Positions 10,882 through 20,860 of a DNA stretch of 64,000 bases are shown one piece after another (position 1 is the first letter of the stretch; each line of letters begins with the position of its first letter). Both the position numbers and the translations under genes were made by a program. This stretch comes from Toxorhynchites rutilus septentrionalis (Eukaryota > Arthropoda > Insecta > Diptera > Culicidae). The notes beneath the pieces are model-generated. The model ran no database searches. It saw only the letters and a program-made list of their open reading frames with translations, and had not been told where the DNA came from. The stretch is taken from positions 306,296,665-306,360,664 of the forward strand of contig NC_073746.1 of the NCBI RefSeq assembly GCF_029784135.1, written 5' to 3'.

Positions 10882-12968
10882 TAACATATGGCGGACCGCT
10901 CACTAGTTTTCTCGTGTTTAACCCGTGTTTTCTACGCCAAGAATTCAACAAGGCCTACCGATGGCTCGCCATCGTCTCACCCACATCGAAGGAAATGATC
11001 TCATGGAATCCGAACAAATAAAGCGTTCAAGTTTGCCCCAAAACGTGCGGTCTTTAATGTGTTAAATTAGGATAAAACATGGATTCGATGGTGCTACAAT
11101 TCGATCCTACATTTGAACAGCTGTGCGTTCTCCACCAACTCAAATACTATCATGTCCGCATCTCCATCTTGATGATACTGCATACCTTGCGAACTTGCAG
11201 AATTTCATTACATGCCCCCACCAGTCCATCGGGGAAGAGAAAAACACATACAGGAATTCAGAGCAAAAATACCTCTTTGACGCTAGCCCATCATTAAGTT
11301 CACGGAAACCACTACAGGAGGATGGCGAAGAAACACTCCAAACTGCAATTTTCCACCTCAGCACCATGCGCTTACTCAAATACTCATCTCCTGGAACTTT
11401 CCAGCGAGTTGATAGCAAACATCAACACCTCATCCTGCAGTGGAGCAAGGTGCAATTAGAATGTGATTAAAACGTTGCTTTGCAGCATGTTTTTTTGTGA
11501 AAATGGTGCCAATTTATTAGCGTCGAAAGTGTTATTTTATCATTAAATCTAAATGCAATTTGAGGTTGAGTTTGTGACGTTTCGGGTTGACGATTTAACC
11601 ATTGCCCTAGATTGCGGTTTTGAGGGAATTGGTCATGGTTCAAAAATGAATTCACGGAATCATAATATGTGGCAAATGTTGTACTGTTGGCCCTATTATG
11701 AAGCCAGTAACACATGTTTTTGGAAGGCGTTGAAATACAGTTCATTAGTTTGAACTGTAAACAACCCATATTCTATCGCAATTTCAAACCGGAAAACGCA
11801 ATTTGCAAGATGTTTTATTGTATAGTTTTCCCCAAAAAAACTGATGGTCATCTTGTGTTTTTGGATCCTGTTTAGCAATTTCAATATCATAATGATCCAT
11901 CCATATAGGGATTATATTATTCTAAACGTGAGTTTCATCTTGAAAATGAATATATCGTTAACGGCTCATGTACTTCATCTAAAACAAAAAAATCAGATGA
12001 AGTCGAGGAAAATGACACAGATTTTCATCAATTCCATGCCATTGAACGAAGCAGAGAAATTTTCATTTCCTGAAACTTTTTTGACTAGGAAGCTATTCAC
12101 GATCGCCGCCGGAGGCGAGTGAGGCCGCTTTGGCTATGTGAATGGAAACGTTCCTTGTGTTTTCCGAAATCGCAAACCTGATTTTCCTGATTTCGAATGA
12201 GAATGTGTATAACTCAAGCCCCCCCCCCCCCCTTTAAATGGTATCGTACTGTTTATATGCCACACAATCAAAAACCGTTGCATAAAATTGCACACACCCG
12301 TTCTTTTAATTCACACCTCCTTCAAATCAAATTTCCGTTCAATTTTCTTCCCTCGGTAGTGAAAAGCTGGCACCGCCTGTGGGAAAACACATGCTGCGAT
12401 ATATTTGCTTGTGTTTAATTTACGGTACTCAATTAACATGAAAACGAGGTGCCATGTTTTTCACACTCAAACACATGAGCAGAGGAGGAAATGAGTCAGC
12501 TCAAGGGTTTTCCACTTGTTCTCATTTTTCCCTTTTCCTCTACATCCGATTCGGAACTGATTCCCGTGCAACACCTGTGAAAGCATGAACAAATGAAAAT
12601 AACTGATTTTGTTCATCTGGATTGGAATCATTCATACCATGAAAATGATGTTCCTACATGGCGATGTTTTCCAGCTACTGCTCCGTAGATGACGACATAC
12701 GTCGATCGATCCAATGAAAGCAAAATTAAATAACATGCCTTCATAGAATTTACATTGTAAAGATTTTGCTGGGAAGTAACGCGAACTCAAATAATTTAGA
12801 ATTAGAATGCATTCTTGGTTGGTTGGAAAAACTCAATCTAACGTTGATGCTCCAATTCCCTCACTCCAGTGTCTATTAACACTTTAAGGACTGGGAAGAA
12901 ATCTGTAAGACATACGCCTGGGATCGCACGTTTTGACTTGTGTGAAGTTGCTTGCTTTGCTTGCAAGT
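10882..12968. other. Unassigned region with one unrecognised ORF
   Basis: A 115-codon ORF at 11123-11470 (+) has no family I recognise. Its opening bases resemble part of 7228-7275, so it is probably repeat-derived. A C10 run lies at 12222-12231. I see no splice-site pattern or conserved domain that supports a host exon. Confidence 0.4.
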
Positions 12969-13261
12969 TTTGACGTAGGATTACGTCTTTCGGGAACATA
13001 TTGGGGTACAAATTGAAAATCGAAGATCGAGTACATCGTGAAAATTGTACAATTTTAAACGCTTATTGCTCAGTCATTTCATGATGGATTGATGAAATTT
13101 TTGCGTCAATTGATTTCGGCATTCCATAACAATTTTTTGTATTTAATAAAATAATATATGTCATGAAACTAAATATCGAACAATTGAAAAATCTCAACCC
13201 CTATACTAACGGAAATATCCACTTCTGATTGGTCGAAATTGACGACACATACGGCAATTCC

Positions 13262-13535
13262 CTAACAGAGACATCAAAACCAAGCTGCCTGGGGGAAATT
13301 GCAAATACATGAAAGTAGGGTGAGCTTTTGCTCCCACCGAAATGTGCTCCCTAATAGAGACATCAAAACCAAGCTGCCTGGGAGAAAACGGCATTGCAAA
13401 TACATGAAGGTAGAGGGAACTTTTGTTCCCATCGTAAGGTGTTCTCTTCGTAGTGTGTTCCCTAACAGAGACATCAAAACCAAGGTGTCCGGGGGAAATC
13501 GGCATTGCAAATATTTGCATGTCCGGGTCATTTTT
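13262..13535 (+). repeat. HINE minisatellite array, about 3 units
   Basis: Units share the cores CCCTAACAGAGACATCAAAA and GGCATTGCAAATACATGAA. They are homologous to the type A arrays although the flanking HINE B sequence is not. Confidence 0.75.
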
Positions 13536-14323
13536 ATATTGCAAATAAGGTGAGTAATACGATCAATTCTAGCTAGCTTCGTGAAATTTCATATCAATGA
13601 TCGATCGTGTATTGTGAAAAATTTAGCACAACTGTAAGTGTAAAATTGTATATGTTAGCAGTTGTATCAAAAATGAGTTGATATATGAAATATTTTATTT
13701 CAATATTATTTCAATTTTAATAAATAAAATCCTAGGTGTGTTCCCGCTCGAGAACGGGTCGTTTGGTTTAAGCTGTCTGTTTTGTTGCATTCATTTTCAC
13801 ACAAGGAAAGTTTATATGGCGATGAAGAAAAAAAAAGTGAAGAAATATTTGAAAAAGATATTGCTCTACATATAGTATTAGATGGTGTTAGTCCAATTAA
13901 AATTCGCATTGGGTCGAACAAACACTCAGAAAGTCAAAATTAAATAAAGAAAATTATATTTTCAATTTCAAATATGTTTTCTCTATATTAAAGTAACATG
14001 TTTTTACTGATGAGAAAAATTTATAATTATGTTCGGTATTGGAAATTATCTTATATTACATTGGTGAGTTTTTGACGTAGGACTACGTCTTTCATTTCTA
14101 TACCGGGGTGTAAAATCAAAGTTTCGAAAACGAAAGCGTTACGCCGAAGACCGAGATTTTGAGTGTTAATAGCTCCTAAACAACTGAACGAAATGGTATG
14201 ATAAACACTTCATTCGAAAGATAAAATGTCTACGCGTTCTATACTTGTTACTTTCTGATCCAAAAACTTGTTTCAATAGTCTTAAATTTGCTTTCAAAAT
14301 AGGCTATTGAAATCACCAATCGG

Positions 14324-14359
14324 TATATAAGCGAGCGCCGCTCGGAAATCCACTCAGTT
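14324..14359 (+). promoter_or_regulatory. TATA box plus initiator-like core promoter in HINE C1
   Basis: TATATAA at 14324-14330 lies 32 bases before the A of an insect-type initiator TCAGTT (14354-14359), with CACCAATCGG immediately upstream. The same arrangement and spacing are kept at 18657-18692. Promoter function is an inference from spacing and conservation. Confidence 0.5.
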
Positions 14360-14417
14360 CTAATTGAACAGCGATTGGAGCATGTTGTCGCTGTTGTGGT
14401 GAAGCTCTTCATTTATC

Positions 14418-14498
14418 ATGAAAGCACGGATGAACGGTGTCACCAAGAGCCTGTTTGTGCACTTTAGGCCAGAAGGGAATCCATCAGGAGGAGAGTGA
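14418..14498 (+). CDS. 26-codon ORF downstream of the HINE C promoter-like block
   Basis: The first ATG after the initiator-like element opens a 26-codon frame (MKARMNGVTKSLFVHFRPEG, then NPSGGE) that ends at TGA 14496-14498. HINE C2 has the same-length ORF at 18753-18833 with 23 of 26 residues identical. I do not recognise the peptide. It may be the start of a captured host gene or a by-product of recent duplication. Too few substitutions separate the copies to prove selection. Confidence 0.3.
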   Translation: MKARMNGVTKSLFVHFRPEGNPSGGE

Positions 14499-15335
14499 TG
14501 CTACAAACGGTTCCCCGGGAAGATCTCGAAGCAGCCGCTACACACACACACATACACGCACGGAATTCTTTCCGTTTGGATCGAGAAAGATCCGGAAAAT
14601 AATCTGCCAGTTCCTCTAGGAATTTAAAAATACATTCATGTGAAAGAGTTTATTTGAATGTTTTCTATCCATGTAACACTGTGACCAAATATGTTTCAAT
14701 CAAGTGCTATTAACAGATGGTTATCGAGTTAGCATTAACCACTGGTGGGCTTCCAGTATCGAGAAAAATGTGGAAATATCTAATCGTTACTGAAAATAAT
14801 CTGCCAGTTCCTCTGGGAATTTAAAATTACATTCATATGAAAGAGTTTATTTTAATATTTTCTATCCATGTAACACTGTGACCAAATACATTAGGTTTTG
14901 TGATTTTTCAATCAATCGCAATCAACAGGATAGCTTCTGAAGATTATTCTTCCCCATCAGTAGGATATTTCCGTATCCAATATTGGATGCATAAAACCTT
15001 GTGCCTCTAACGTAACGCTCTCGTTTTCGAAGTTCTCCAAATATTCATTCATTCAGAATGAATTCAGATTCAACTTCATACAAATGATCTCTAAATCAAC
15101 GATAGTCCTACGTCACTCTTGCGGTTATACCATAGATATAACCCACTTCCTGTTTTTTTTCTTTATTTCATCCATACATATCACAGAAGGATGGATGGTT
15201 TTCATCATATATCGTTCCACTTCAGTATCTTTTATCTGATACGCACTATCCAACGACTGTTTACCATCCTTCTGTCATCATCACTCGGTAAACACTGGTG
15301 GAGTGAACAAACAATACCCAATAACCAAACAAAAC

Positions 15336-15371
15336 GGCCCTTTTCAGGGCCACCAAATCATTATCAAAGAG
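15336..15371 (+). promoter_or_regulatory. Histone mRNA-type 3' stem-loop and downstream element in HINE B1
   Basis: The perfect 6-bp stem GGCCCT/AGGGCC with loop TTTC (15336-15351) is preceded by AAAAC and followed by ACCA. This agrees with the metazoan replication-dependent histone stem-loop bound by SLBP. CAAAGAG at 15365-15371 sits about 14 bases downstream, where the U7-pairing histone downstream element is expected. The reversed B2 copy retains a decayed version at about 22970-22990. Capture from a histone gene is an inference; the structure itself is seen in the sequence. Confidence 0.75.
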
Positions 15372-15689
15372 TTTAACGATGTAATTCTTCAAACATATTC
15401 AAAATCAACAGATAGTCTAACGGAATCCTACGTGAACTATGCGGTCGTGTCTCGGACACAACCCTCCAGTGAATTTTTAAGTGGCTTTAAACTTTGCAGT
15501 TCATTCGCCTCTATGTGTGAATTTAGTGGATGAAAGTTGCGTGCAAGTTTCTGTTCAACGTCTTGCTGGATTTAATGAATAATCAATTATTTCAGTTCAA
15601 ATAAATTGATTGTTTATCAAGTAACAACCTTCAAAATCATGCTCATTAGATAGAGAATTGAATCATTCATCTTTCCACATAATTCATTT

Positions 15690-16240
15690 TTTTCTTGATC
15701 GTGAAAGAGAAAAGTTATAGACTGAAACGTGAGCATAGGAAAATATACAGAATTTTGAAAAATCAAAAACAAGTTGTTCGAATAGAGTTATCGAAGTTAT
15801 TCGATAGAGAAATATTTTACCTATCTTCCAGCCACAATTTTATTAATCGAAAAAGTGTCTGAGAAAAGTTATAGGCCAAGTTGTATGGGAAAAATTAATT
15901 ATTTTAAAGAAAATTGAAAACAATTACTTGAAAGGACCGAAAATACATTCTCGAGATAGTACTCATTCGATAAAGAATATTTTTATTTATCTTTAGCCAA
16001 ATTTTCATTGGTCGGAAAAGGGTCTAGGAAAAGTTATAGGCCAAAACCTGTACAACTAGTATGGGTGAAATAAATTAATTTAAAGAAAATTGAAAAAAGT
16101 TATTTGAAGGACCCAAAACACATTTTCGAGATAGTACACATTCGATAAAGAATATTTTTATTTATCTTTAGCCGAATTTTCTTTGGCCCGGAAAGGGTAT
16201 GAGAAAAGTTATCGTCCAAAACGTTCATGAGTTGTACGGG
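15690..16240 (+). repeat. Tandem repeat, ~165-175 bp period, about 3.5 units
   Basis: The core GAGAAAAGTTATAGGCCAA recurs near 15709, 15861, 16026 and 16201. Between cores, GATAAAGAATATTTTTATTT and AAAGAAAATTGAAAA blocks repeat in the same order. No coding capacity. Bases 15469-15689 and 16241-16579 hold nothing I recognise. Confidence 0.7.
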
Positions 16241-16581
16241 GCCTTTGCCCTTTGGTCTGGATGGGTAAAGAAGTAAAAAGTAAAAAGGAAGTAAGCATTT
16301 CTATTGTATAGAAATTTTGACTATTTTTCGAATTCCTATGTAATTCTCCATAGGATCTATGGTGAAAAACGTACCTTTCAATTTGTAGTATACTATTCTC
16401 AATAGCTTCGTGATAAAAAAATTAAAAAAATACTGAATGTGCATCTTACTATGATATATCGAGAAATATAAACAAAAAATAATTTCCTAAAAAAATCTTG
16501 AAATATTGTTTTTTTGGGGATTTAGAGATTCAGTACTACTATAATTCGTATTTAAATGTGTTCCTACGCCTTTTATAGATA

Positions 16582-17880
16582 AAGGGTGTGTCACATCAAA
16601 TTGCATCACGGAAAAAACGCTGTAGAAATTCGCCCAGTAGACCGATCCTTTTGAAAATTTTAGACAGTAAAATAAAAACTATTAAACAACTTTTGGCATT
16701 TTCCTTTTATTCATACTTCGAGCCCAAGCCCGTATGCTCGCACCTTCCTCTTTACCCCGTCCATAAGGTTCTGTACAACGTCAGGTTGTAGTTTTTTTTT
16801 GAACAGAAATCCATTTTCTCTTGAAGTCCGCCCCCGATTTGACAACTTTTGGGTTCTTCCGGAGGGCCTGCTTCATAATCGCCCAATATTTCTCTATTGG
16901 GCGAAGCTCCGGCGCGTTGGGCGTGTTCATTTCCTTTGGCACGAAGGTGACCCCGTTGGCTTCGTACCACTCCAACACGTCCTTTGAATAGTGGCACGAA
17001 GCGAGATCCGGCCAGAAGATGGTCGGGCCCTCGTGCTGCTTCAATAGTGGTAGTAAGCGCTTCTGTAGGCACTCCTTAAGGTAAACCTGCCCGTTTACCC
17101 TGCCGGTCATCACGAAGGGGGCGCTCCGCTTTCCGCAAGAGCAGATCGCTTGCCACACCATGTACTTTTTGGCAAACTTGGATAGTTTCTGCTTGCGAAT
17201 CTCCTCCGGAACGCTGAATTTGTCCTCTGCGAAGAAGAACAACAGGTCCGGCAGCTGACGAAAGTCCGCTTTGACGTAGGTTCCGTCGTCCATTACCAGG
17301 CAATGCGGCTTCGTCAGCATTTCGGTGTACAGCTTCCGGGCTCGCGTCTTCCCCACCATGTTTTGCCTTTCGTCACGGTTAGGAGCCTTCTGAACCTTGT
17401 ATGTACGCAGGCCCTCCCGCTGCTTGGTCCGCTGGACGAATGAACTTGACAAATTCAGCTTATTGGCGACATCCCGGACCGAACTTCTCGGATCACGTCT
17501 AAACTGCTTAACTTAGCGCTTGTGATCTTTTTCACTGACGGAGCATCCATTTTTGCCGTTCTTCACCTTCCGGTCGATGGTTAGGTTCTCGAAGTATCGT
17601 TTTAGTACTCTGCTGACCGTGGATTGGACGATTCCCAGCATCTTACCGATGTCCCGATGTGACAACTCCTGATTCTCGAAATGAGTGCACAGGATTAATT
17701 CACGACGCTCTTTTTCGTTCGGCGACATTTTTCCAAATTTACGAAAAATTGACAGTGAAGCATGGCCAACGTGATCTATACACTCTTATCTGATTATAAG
17801 CTAAAGCTGAAGATATAATTCCTAAAAATTAAATTTCTACAGCGTTTTTTCCGTGATGCAATTTGATGTGACACACCCTT
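16582..17880 (-). mobile_element. ITmD37E transposon, copy 2, both TIRs intact
   Basis: The left end AAGGGTGTGTCACATC (16582) and right end GATGTGACACACCCTT (17880) are perfect inverted repeats extending over at least 45 bases. They are flanked by TA at 16580-16581 and 17881-17882. The 1299 bp element carries a disabled transposase on the minus strand. Confidence 0.9.
16711..17728 (-). pseudogene. DD37E transposase, copy 2 (nonsense codon and frameshift)
   Basis: It is the same protein family as copies 1 and 3, read from ATG 17728 to the normal stop position at 16711. A stop codon at 17513 replaces the first Val after HKR, cutting the N-terminal DNA-binding half from the catalytic half. A one-base insertion before the A-run near 16800 shifts the C-terminal frame. 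One catalytic-region substitution (VMDDGTYV instead of VMDDETYV) also alters a residue next to the first Asp. The TIRs remain intact, so transposase supplied from elsewhere could still move it. Confidence 0.9.
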
Positions 17881-17882
17881 TA

Positions 17883-18414
17883 TGTTTGATTTTTATAAGA
17901 TAATTCTCCTATATGGTTCACTATAAGAGCTATAGTGAAAAAATGAGTTTTTCTTTTTTCCCCATTCTCAATAAGCTTGGAAAAGAAAATTTGAGAAAAT
18001 ACTCAAAGTACATCTACTATGGTGTACCGCTACAAATAATAACAAAATTCTATCCCCGCGTAAAAAAAATCCTGGCTGTAAAGAATTTATTAGAGTTTTC
18101 AAAACTGTTTTTCGATGATTTTTTATTGAACTATTTATTATCAAATACGAATTCGAAATTTTTCGTACAATATCTCGCTACTGAATGTTCCACAACAACG
18201 TTATAGAAATCAAATGAAAGATAGTTGATAACGTTAATTGGATTTTCTATCTTTGAAAAAACAGAAAGAAATCGATTGTAATGACCATGTAAATTATGCT
18301 TTAAAGAGATTTATATCCCATCCTCATGCGTTGATATTTTACGATTTTGAAGCATTTCAAAAATCGCCTAAAAATTTCGACTTTGCACTCTGTGCTTTAT
18401 TTTTTTGACGTAGG
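17883..18414. other. Unassigned AT-rich spacer
   Basis: A 97-codon AT-driven ORF at 17913-18206 shows no recognisable domain. The T-run at its right end is the insertion site of the next HINE. Confidence 0.4.
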
Positions 18415-18656
18415 ACTACGTCTTTCATTTCAATACCGGGGTGTAAAACCAAAGTTTCGAACGCGAAAGCGTTACGCCGGAGACCGAGATTTTGAGCGTT
18501 AATAGCTCCTAAACAACTGAACGAAATGGTATGATAAACACTTCATTCGAAAGATAAAATGTCTACGCGTCATATACTTGTTACTTTTTCTTCCAAAAAC
18601 TTGTTTCAATAGTCTTAAAATTGCTTTCAAAACAGGCTATTGAAATCACCAATTGG

Positions 18657-18692
18657 TATATAAGCGAGCGCCGCTCGTAAACCCACTCAGTT
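18657..18692 (+). promoter_or_regulatory. TATA box plus initiator-like core promoter in HINE C2
   Basis: TATATAA (18657-18663) and TCAGTT (18687-18692) keep the same 32-base spacing as in C1, within GAGCGCCGCTCG-containing sequence. Confidence 0.5.
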
Positions 18693-18752
18693 ATGATTGA
18701 ACAGCGATTGGAGCATGTTGTCGCTGTTGTTGTGAAGCTAATTTCGTTTATC

Positions 18753-18833
18753 ATGAAAGCGCTGATGAACGGTGTCACCAAGAGCCTGTTTATGCACCTA
18801 AGGCCAGAAGGGAATCCATCAGGAGGAGAGTGA
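18753..18833 (+). CDS. 26-codon ORF, second copy
   Basis: MKALMNGVTKSLFMHLRPEG followed by NPSGGE and TGA. It differs from the C1 copy at three residues (R/L, V/M, F/L) and has the same distance to the promoter-like block within a few bases. Function unknown. Confidence 0.3.
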   Translation: MKALMNGVTKSLFMHLRPEGNPSGGE

Positions 18834-19795
18834 TGCCACGGTTCCGCTTGAAACATCGGAGGAGCCGCCACATACACACATACACGCGCGGAATTCTCGT
18901 TGCCATCATCGTTACTGAAAAATAATCTGCCTGTTCCCCTGGGAATTGAAAAACACATTCATGTGAAAGAGTTTATTTTAATGTTTTCTATCAATATAAC
19001 ACTGCTACCAAATACATTTGGTTTTGTGATCTTTCAATCAATCGCAATTAATAGGAAAGCTTCTGAATATTTTTTTCCCCATCAGTGGAAAATTTTCGTA
19101 TCCAATATTGGATGTATAACATGAAAAACGTGAAACATCATCGCGAAAATCAAGTCATTTTCGAGCGATTATTTGCTTTCTACTCATATAATGTTGCGAC
19201 CAAATACATTTCGTTTTGGATTTTTTCAATCAAGTGCGATCAACGTAAGACCACGTCTTTCGGCAATTTATTAGAGGTGCAATGAATCTTTAGGAATTCC
19301 CGCTCTACGCGCACTGGCAAACAATGTTTACTCAACAATTTCTCAAACGAGAAATGGGTGTTGTGAGAAAGGATTAGCGAACGCGAAAACGACAAACGGG
19401 AGAAAGATATGTTTGGAGGTTGAAGGAAGTTGGCAGACAACTTCTTCATTCTATCATTCAAATAATGTGATTCATACCACTTCGTTTTGCCAGAAAGAGT
19501 TTCTTAATGCTCAAAGGAGGAATCGAGTCCTCTGAGGAAATTACCCAGCGCAAATTAGAGTCGACTATCGATTGCGGCATTCGTACACAAATAATTTTAT
19601 AATGCAGTTTCACCAAAGTGATTTCTTCGGATATATTCACTACATCATGTCATGTATTTCATATTCTTCATTATGAAATCCATATCCATGGCACCTATCG
19701 GTATCGAATTATTATCGAAACCACGATTTTCGCTAAATGCTCCTTTCAGTTCGGCCTGTAAAAAACATGTCTGAACTCTAATCCATCAAATTTGG

Positions 19796-19811
19796 AGCTC
19801 TGAAAAAGGCC
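19796..19811 (-). promoter_or_regulatory. Degenerate histone-type 3' stem-loop downstream of the H3 relic
   Basis: On the minus strand GGCCTT-TTTC-AGAGCT, preceded by CAAC and followed by CC, lies ~15-20 bases after the end of the H3-like frame. It matches the histone stem-loop consensus except for unpaired substitutions, and sits where a histone gene would carry it. Confidence 0.6.
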
Positions 19812-19823
19812 GTTGATTATATG

Positions 19824-20105
19824 CTAAGCTAATATAGCACGCTCTCCTCGGATACGATGGGCCAGCTGGAGTCCTTGAGCATGATGTGACGCGTTTTGCA
19901 GGGATAGCACATAAATTGGTATCTTCGAATAAGCCTCCTGCAGCGTCATAACCGCGGAATTTTGGAAGCGCAAGTCGGTTTTGAAGTCCTGAGCAATTCC
20001 AAGATCCAAATGCTGCAAAGGTAGCTTGCGGATCAGCAATTCGGTCGACCTATGATAGCCACGAATTTCACGCAATGTTCCCGGTCGATAGCGATGTGGC
20101 TGTTT
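19824..20105 (-). pseudogene. Histone H3 pseudogene fragment inside a HINE
   Basis: Reading the minus strand from ~20105 gives [31 protein letters not shown], then [22 protein letters not shown]. These align with the core of histone H3 from about residue 37 to 98. A small in-frame loss drops two residues after PGT. A larger deletion after QEA shifts the frame; the next frame reads [15 protein letters not shown], and the end returns to [10 protein letters not shown], the H3 C-terminus. The N-terminal tail is missing. Histone H3 packages DNA in nucleosomes; this copy cannot make it. The flanking HINE sequence and the retained 3' stem-loop indicate DNA-level capture. Confidence 0.85.
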
Positions 20106-20308
20106 CGAAAATGTTTCGTATCGCGAAAATTATATAATTTTCTATCGATTATTGCTCAGTTGCCGAAATTTTCATACTCAGAGAGTTCATTCTCCTCTAG
20201 TTTGCCATCCAAATCTCCATCGTAAACCACACCTTCTCTCGATTCAATCACGCACGAAAAGCATACCTAAATGATATGCTGGTGGTGAAACCCATTAATT
20301 TTTCGTGA

Positions 20309-20458
20309 GGCGTCGTGCACAAATTACGTAACGCTATAAGGGGGGAGGGGGTAGATGTTGCGTTACTTTTTGTTTATTAGAGATAGGAAATTGCGTTACG
20401 AAAGGGGGGGGGGTTCAAAATCCGGATTTTTGGCGTTACGTAATTTGTGCACGACGCC
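20309..20458. mobile_element. Short MITE with perfect terminal inverted repeats
   Basis: The first bases GGCGTCGTGCACAAATTACG (20309) and the matching inverted end CGTAATTTGTGCACGACGCC (20458) flank a G-rich centre that also contains degenerate inverted copies. TGA is duplicated at 20306-20308 and 20459-20461. The 3-bp duplication suggests a PIF/Harbinger or ISL2EU-like relationship; that assignment is tentative. Confidence 0.75.
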
Positions 20459-20519
20459 TGAGGACATCGACAAGACAACATCATTACTGAACGAGCTGAA
20501 CAGCGAGGGATCGAGGTAT

Positions 20520-20860
20520 TTTTGTTCCGACTGAAATGTGTTTCTCTAACACAGACTTTAAATCCAAGGAGCGTGGGAAAATCGGCATTGCAAATACATG
20601 AAAGTCGGGGGTATTTTTGTTCCGACTGAAATATTTTCCCCAACACAGACTTCAGAACCGAGATGTCTGAGGAAATTGGCATTGCAAATTCATGCAAGTA
20701 GGGGGCATTTTTGTCCCGACTGAAATGTGTTTGCCTAACACAGACTTCAAAACCAAGATGTCTGTGAAAATCGGCCCTGTAAATACATGTAAATTTCGAG
20801 TACTTTTGTACTCGCTTGCATTTGTACAAACTAGAATATGTTTCCTTAACACGGTCTCCT
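20520..20860 (+). repeat. HINE minisatellite array, about 3.5 units
   Basis: Repeated cores are TTGTTCCGACTGAAATGTGT, CTAACACAGACTT and GGCATTGCAAAT, as in the other HINE arrays. Confidence 0.75.

Larger units (their letters stand above)
14072..15150 (+). mobile_element. HINE type C, copy C1
   Basis: It begins TTGACGTAGGACTACGTC (14072) and ends with the inverted repeat TAGTCCTACGTCA (15103-15115) and the hairpin GGTTATACC/GATATAACC with loop ATA (15123-15143, one mismatch). It sits in a T-run within HINE B1; the same site is uninterrupted in B2 near 23170-23185. The inside holds a promoter-like block, a 26-codon ORF, and a duplicated ~110 bp segment (14600-14690 and 14800-14885). Confidence 0.8.
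12969..15468 (+). mobile_element. HINE type B, copy B1, with nested HINE C1
   Basis: The 5' palindrome GACGTAGGATTACGTC starts at 12972 after a T-run. The 3' side has the inverted sub-terminal repeat AATCCTACGTGAAC (15424-15437), then a hairpin with stem GGTCGTGTC/GACACAACC and loop TCG (15443-15463, one mismatch), and ends a few bases later. Internal parts are a minisatellite at 13262-13535, an AT-rich middle, nested HINE C1 (14072-15150), and a segment with a histone-type stem-loop (15336-15351). A second copy lies reversed at 22867-24089 and lacks the C1 insertion. Confidence 0.8.

Noticed and set aside
13799..13875. Lysine-rich frame (MAMKKKKVKKYLKK) in HINE B, considered as histone H1-like
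   Set aside because: It is produced by an A-rich run; no H1 globular domain or repeat motifs are present, and B2 does not keep it.
14530..14565. CACACACACATACACGCACG run considered as a regulatory element
   Set aside because: Simple dinucleotide-like sequence inside HINE C; no evidence for function.
15280..15318. Possible histone H4 C-terminus upstream of the stem-loop in HINE B1
   Set aside because: The best alignment to an H4 end needs many mismatches; only the stem-loop and downstream element are convincing.
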